From: Mycobacterium sp. IS-1590
GTDB taxonomy: Bacteria; Actinomycetota; Actinomycetes; Mycobacteriales; Mycobacteriaceae
DNA: 64,000 nt
Reading direction: 5' to 3'
Assembly: GCF_001500025.1 (NCBI RefSeq)
Contig: NZ_LQIW01000012.1
Location: 248,001-312,000 of the forward strand
Notes under the pieces: model-generated
What the model was told of the DNA's origin: nothing
Database searches by the model: none
What the model saw: the letters and a program-made list of their open reading frames with translations, nothing else
Shown here: positions 63,218 through 64,000 of the stretch, piece after piece
Numbering within the stretch: position 1 is the first letter of the stretch
Layout: each line of letters starts with the position of its first letter
Position numbers and translations under genes: made by a program

Positions 63218-64000
63218 GCGACATCATTCCCCACCGGGTCGAGGACGAAGTCGTAGACGACTTTCTGGGTGCCGTCGGGCTGGCCCTGCGGGTCGAGGAC
63301 GAGCTCGGGCTTGACGGCATCGGCGATGTCGTCGCCGTTATGCGGGTCGCCGGGGAAATACAGTTGCGCGGTGAGCAGTTCGTAGCCCGGCGCGGAAACC
63401 TTGACGTGCAGATGCGCAGGCCGCCACGCGTGCCATCCCGCCGCTGCGATCAACTTGCCGCACGAGCCGTCGGTCGGAATCTGGTAGGGGGCCGGCCGGA
63501 TGGTGGTGATCTCGAACGCCCCGTCGGCGCCGGTTGTGAAGGTGCCGCGCAGATTCCACTCGGGCAGGTTCGGTGCGAACTGCGAGTAGAAGCCGTCGGC
63601 GTCTGCGTGCCACAGTTCGACCTTGCCCGGCAGCGGCGTGCCGTCGGTCGCGGTGATCCGCCCCTCCCACACCAGCGGGGTGCCCTGCTCGCCGTCGCGC
63701 ATCGGGATCGCCCCGCGCGCACCACATTCGGGTGAGCCGGGCACGTAGTACGGGCCCTCGATGGTGCCCTTGTTGCCCTTGCGGTGGTCGGTGGCGACCT
63801 CTTCGACGACGTGCTCCACCCAGACGTCGAGGAACAGCGGCCACTCACCGCCGTTGCCCACGTCGATCAGCCACGCCTTGAGCGCGTTGTACTCGTCGTA
63901 GGTGACGCGGTGGCGGCGGATGGTGTCGTGTACGGCCGACAGGACCTCGCGGGCCAACAGGCTGACCCGCTCCTTGGGGGTGTCCCGGACCGCCTGGTAC
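63214..64000 (-). CDS. catA: Catechol 1,2-dioxygenase, 5' end beyond the window
   Basis: Non-heme Fe(III) intradiol ring cleavage of catechol to cis,cis-muconate. About 262 codons visible; the frame continues open to the edge (YQAVRDTPKERVSLLARE...), so roughly 15-30 N-terminal residues are missing. Iron ligands: Tyr in GPYYVPGSPE, Tyr in APYQIPTDGS, and HxH in RPAHLHVKVSAPG. Beta-sandwich core with GKVELWHADADGFYS and FTTGADGAFEITTI. With catC and viuB it forms a minus-strand operon. Confidence 0.93.
   Translation of the reverse strand, partial: YQAVRDTPKERVSLLAREVLSAVHDTIRRHRVTYDEYNALKAWLIDVGNGGEWPLFLDVWVEHVVEEVATDHRKGNKGTIEGPYYVPGSPECGARGAIPMRDGEQGTPLVWEGRITATDGTPLPGKVELWHADADGFYSQFAPNLPEWNLRGTFTTGADGAFEITTIRPAPYQIPTDGSCGKLIAAAGWHAWRPAHLHVKVSAPGYELLTAQLYFPGDPHNGDDIADAVKPELVLDPQGQPDGTQKVVYDFVLDPVGNDVA

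Overview
The window looks like chromosomal DNA from a GC-rich, fast-growing mycobacterium (Mycolicibacterium-like). It carries the MPT83/DipZ/MPT70 locus, a DUF2631 membrane protein, a PE-PPE esterase, several F420-type luciferase-like oxidoreductases and a mycofactocin-type SDR. It also has the backbone order dxr - mpt83 - dipZ - mpt70 - (DUF2631) - rlmN - cdsA - frr - pyrH - MarR - amiC - tsf - rpsB - M23 peptidase - LLM - xerC - viuB, which I know from the M. tuberculosis Rv2870c-Rv2895c region. Large accessory blocks interrupt that backbone.

Layout. 1-4.5 kb: 3'-truncated dxr, then two fasciclin antigens around the thiol-disulfide transporter dipZ; both antigen genes have near-ideal SigK promoters with identical spacing. 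4.6-9 kb: SnoaL-like protein, LLM oxidoreductase, CPD photolyase, SDR, DUF2631 protein and an unknown gene. 9-31 kb: a catabolic region with a wax-ester-synthase-type acyltransferase, DUF427 protein, two LLM genes, acyl-CoA dehydrogenase and SRPBCC protein. It continues with a tightly coupled seven-gene operon (unknown protein, P450, ADH, HpcH/HpaI aldolase, SDR, Baeyer-Villiger-type monooxygenase, esterase), lactonase plus thioesterase, and P450 plus [3Fe-4S] ferredoxin. Two paralogous TetR regulators, a CoA-transferase, an APH-like kinase, an aldehyde dehydrogenase and a SnoaL protein complete it. Seven copies of one inverted-repeat site (half-sites 14 bp apart) sit in front of these genes, so they look like one regulon.

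31-44 kb: rlmN, a DMT exporter and a MarR gene, then a nine-frame operon with glucose dehydrogenase, GH15 glucosidase, small membrane protein, TPP-dependent oxidase, enolase-superfamily enzyme, FAD/Fe-S 2-hydroxyacid dehydrogenase and an ANTAR RNA-binding regulator. 43.8-53.7 kb: housekeeping genes cdsA-frr-pyrH and rpsB-tsf around a divergent MarR/methyltransferase pair, a ureohydrolase, a glycerate kinase and an amidase. 53.7-57.8 kb: LLM, hydrolase, xerC and a lactate-monooxygenase-like gene.

57.8-61.9 kb is a compositionally different 4.1-kb segment. It is bounded by a perfect 25-bp direct repeat that is the 5' end of the lactate-monooxygenase gene, and it carries an XRE regulator, an unknown protein and a PE-PPE esterase with a repeat-rich tail but no recognisable recombinase. 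It separates that gene from viuB-catC-catA, which run off the right end. No rRNA, tRNA or CRISPR array was seen. Family calls rest on motifs read by eye; regulatory calls rest on repeats visible in the sequence and are inference.
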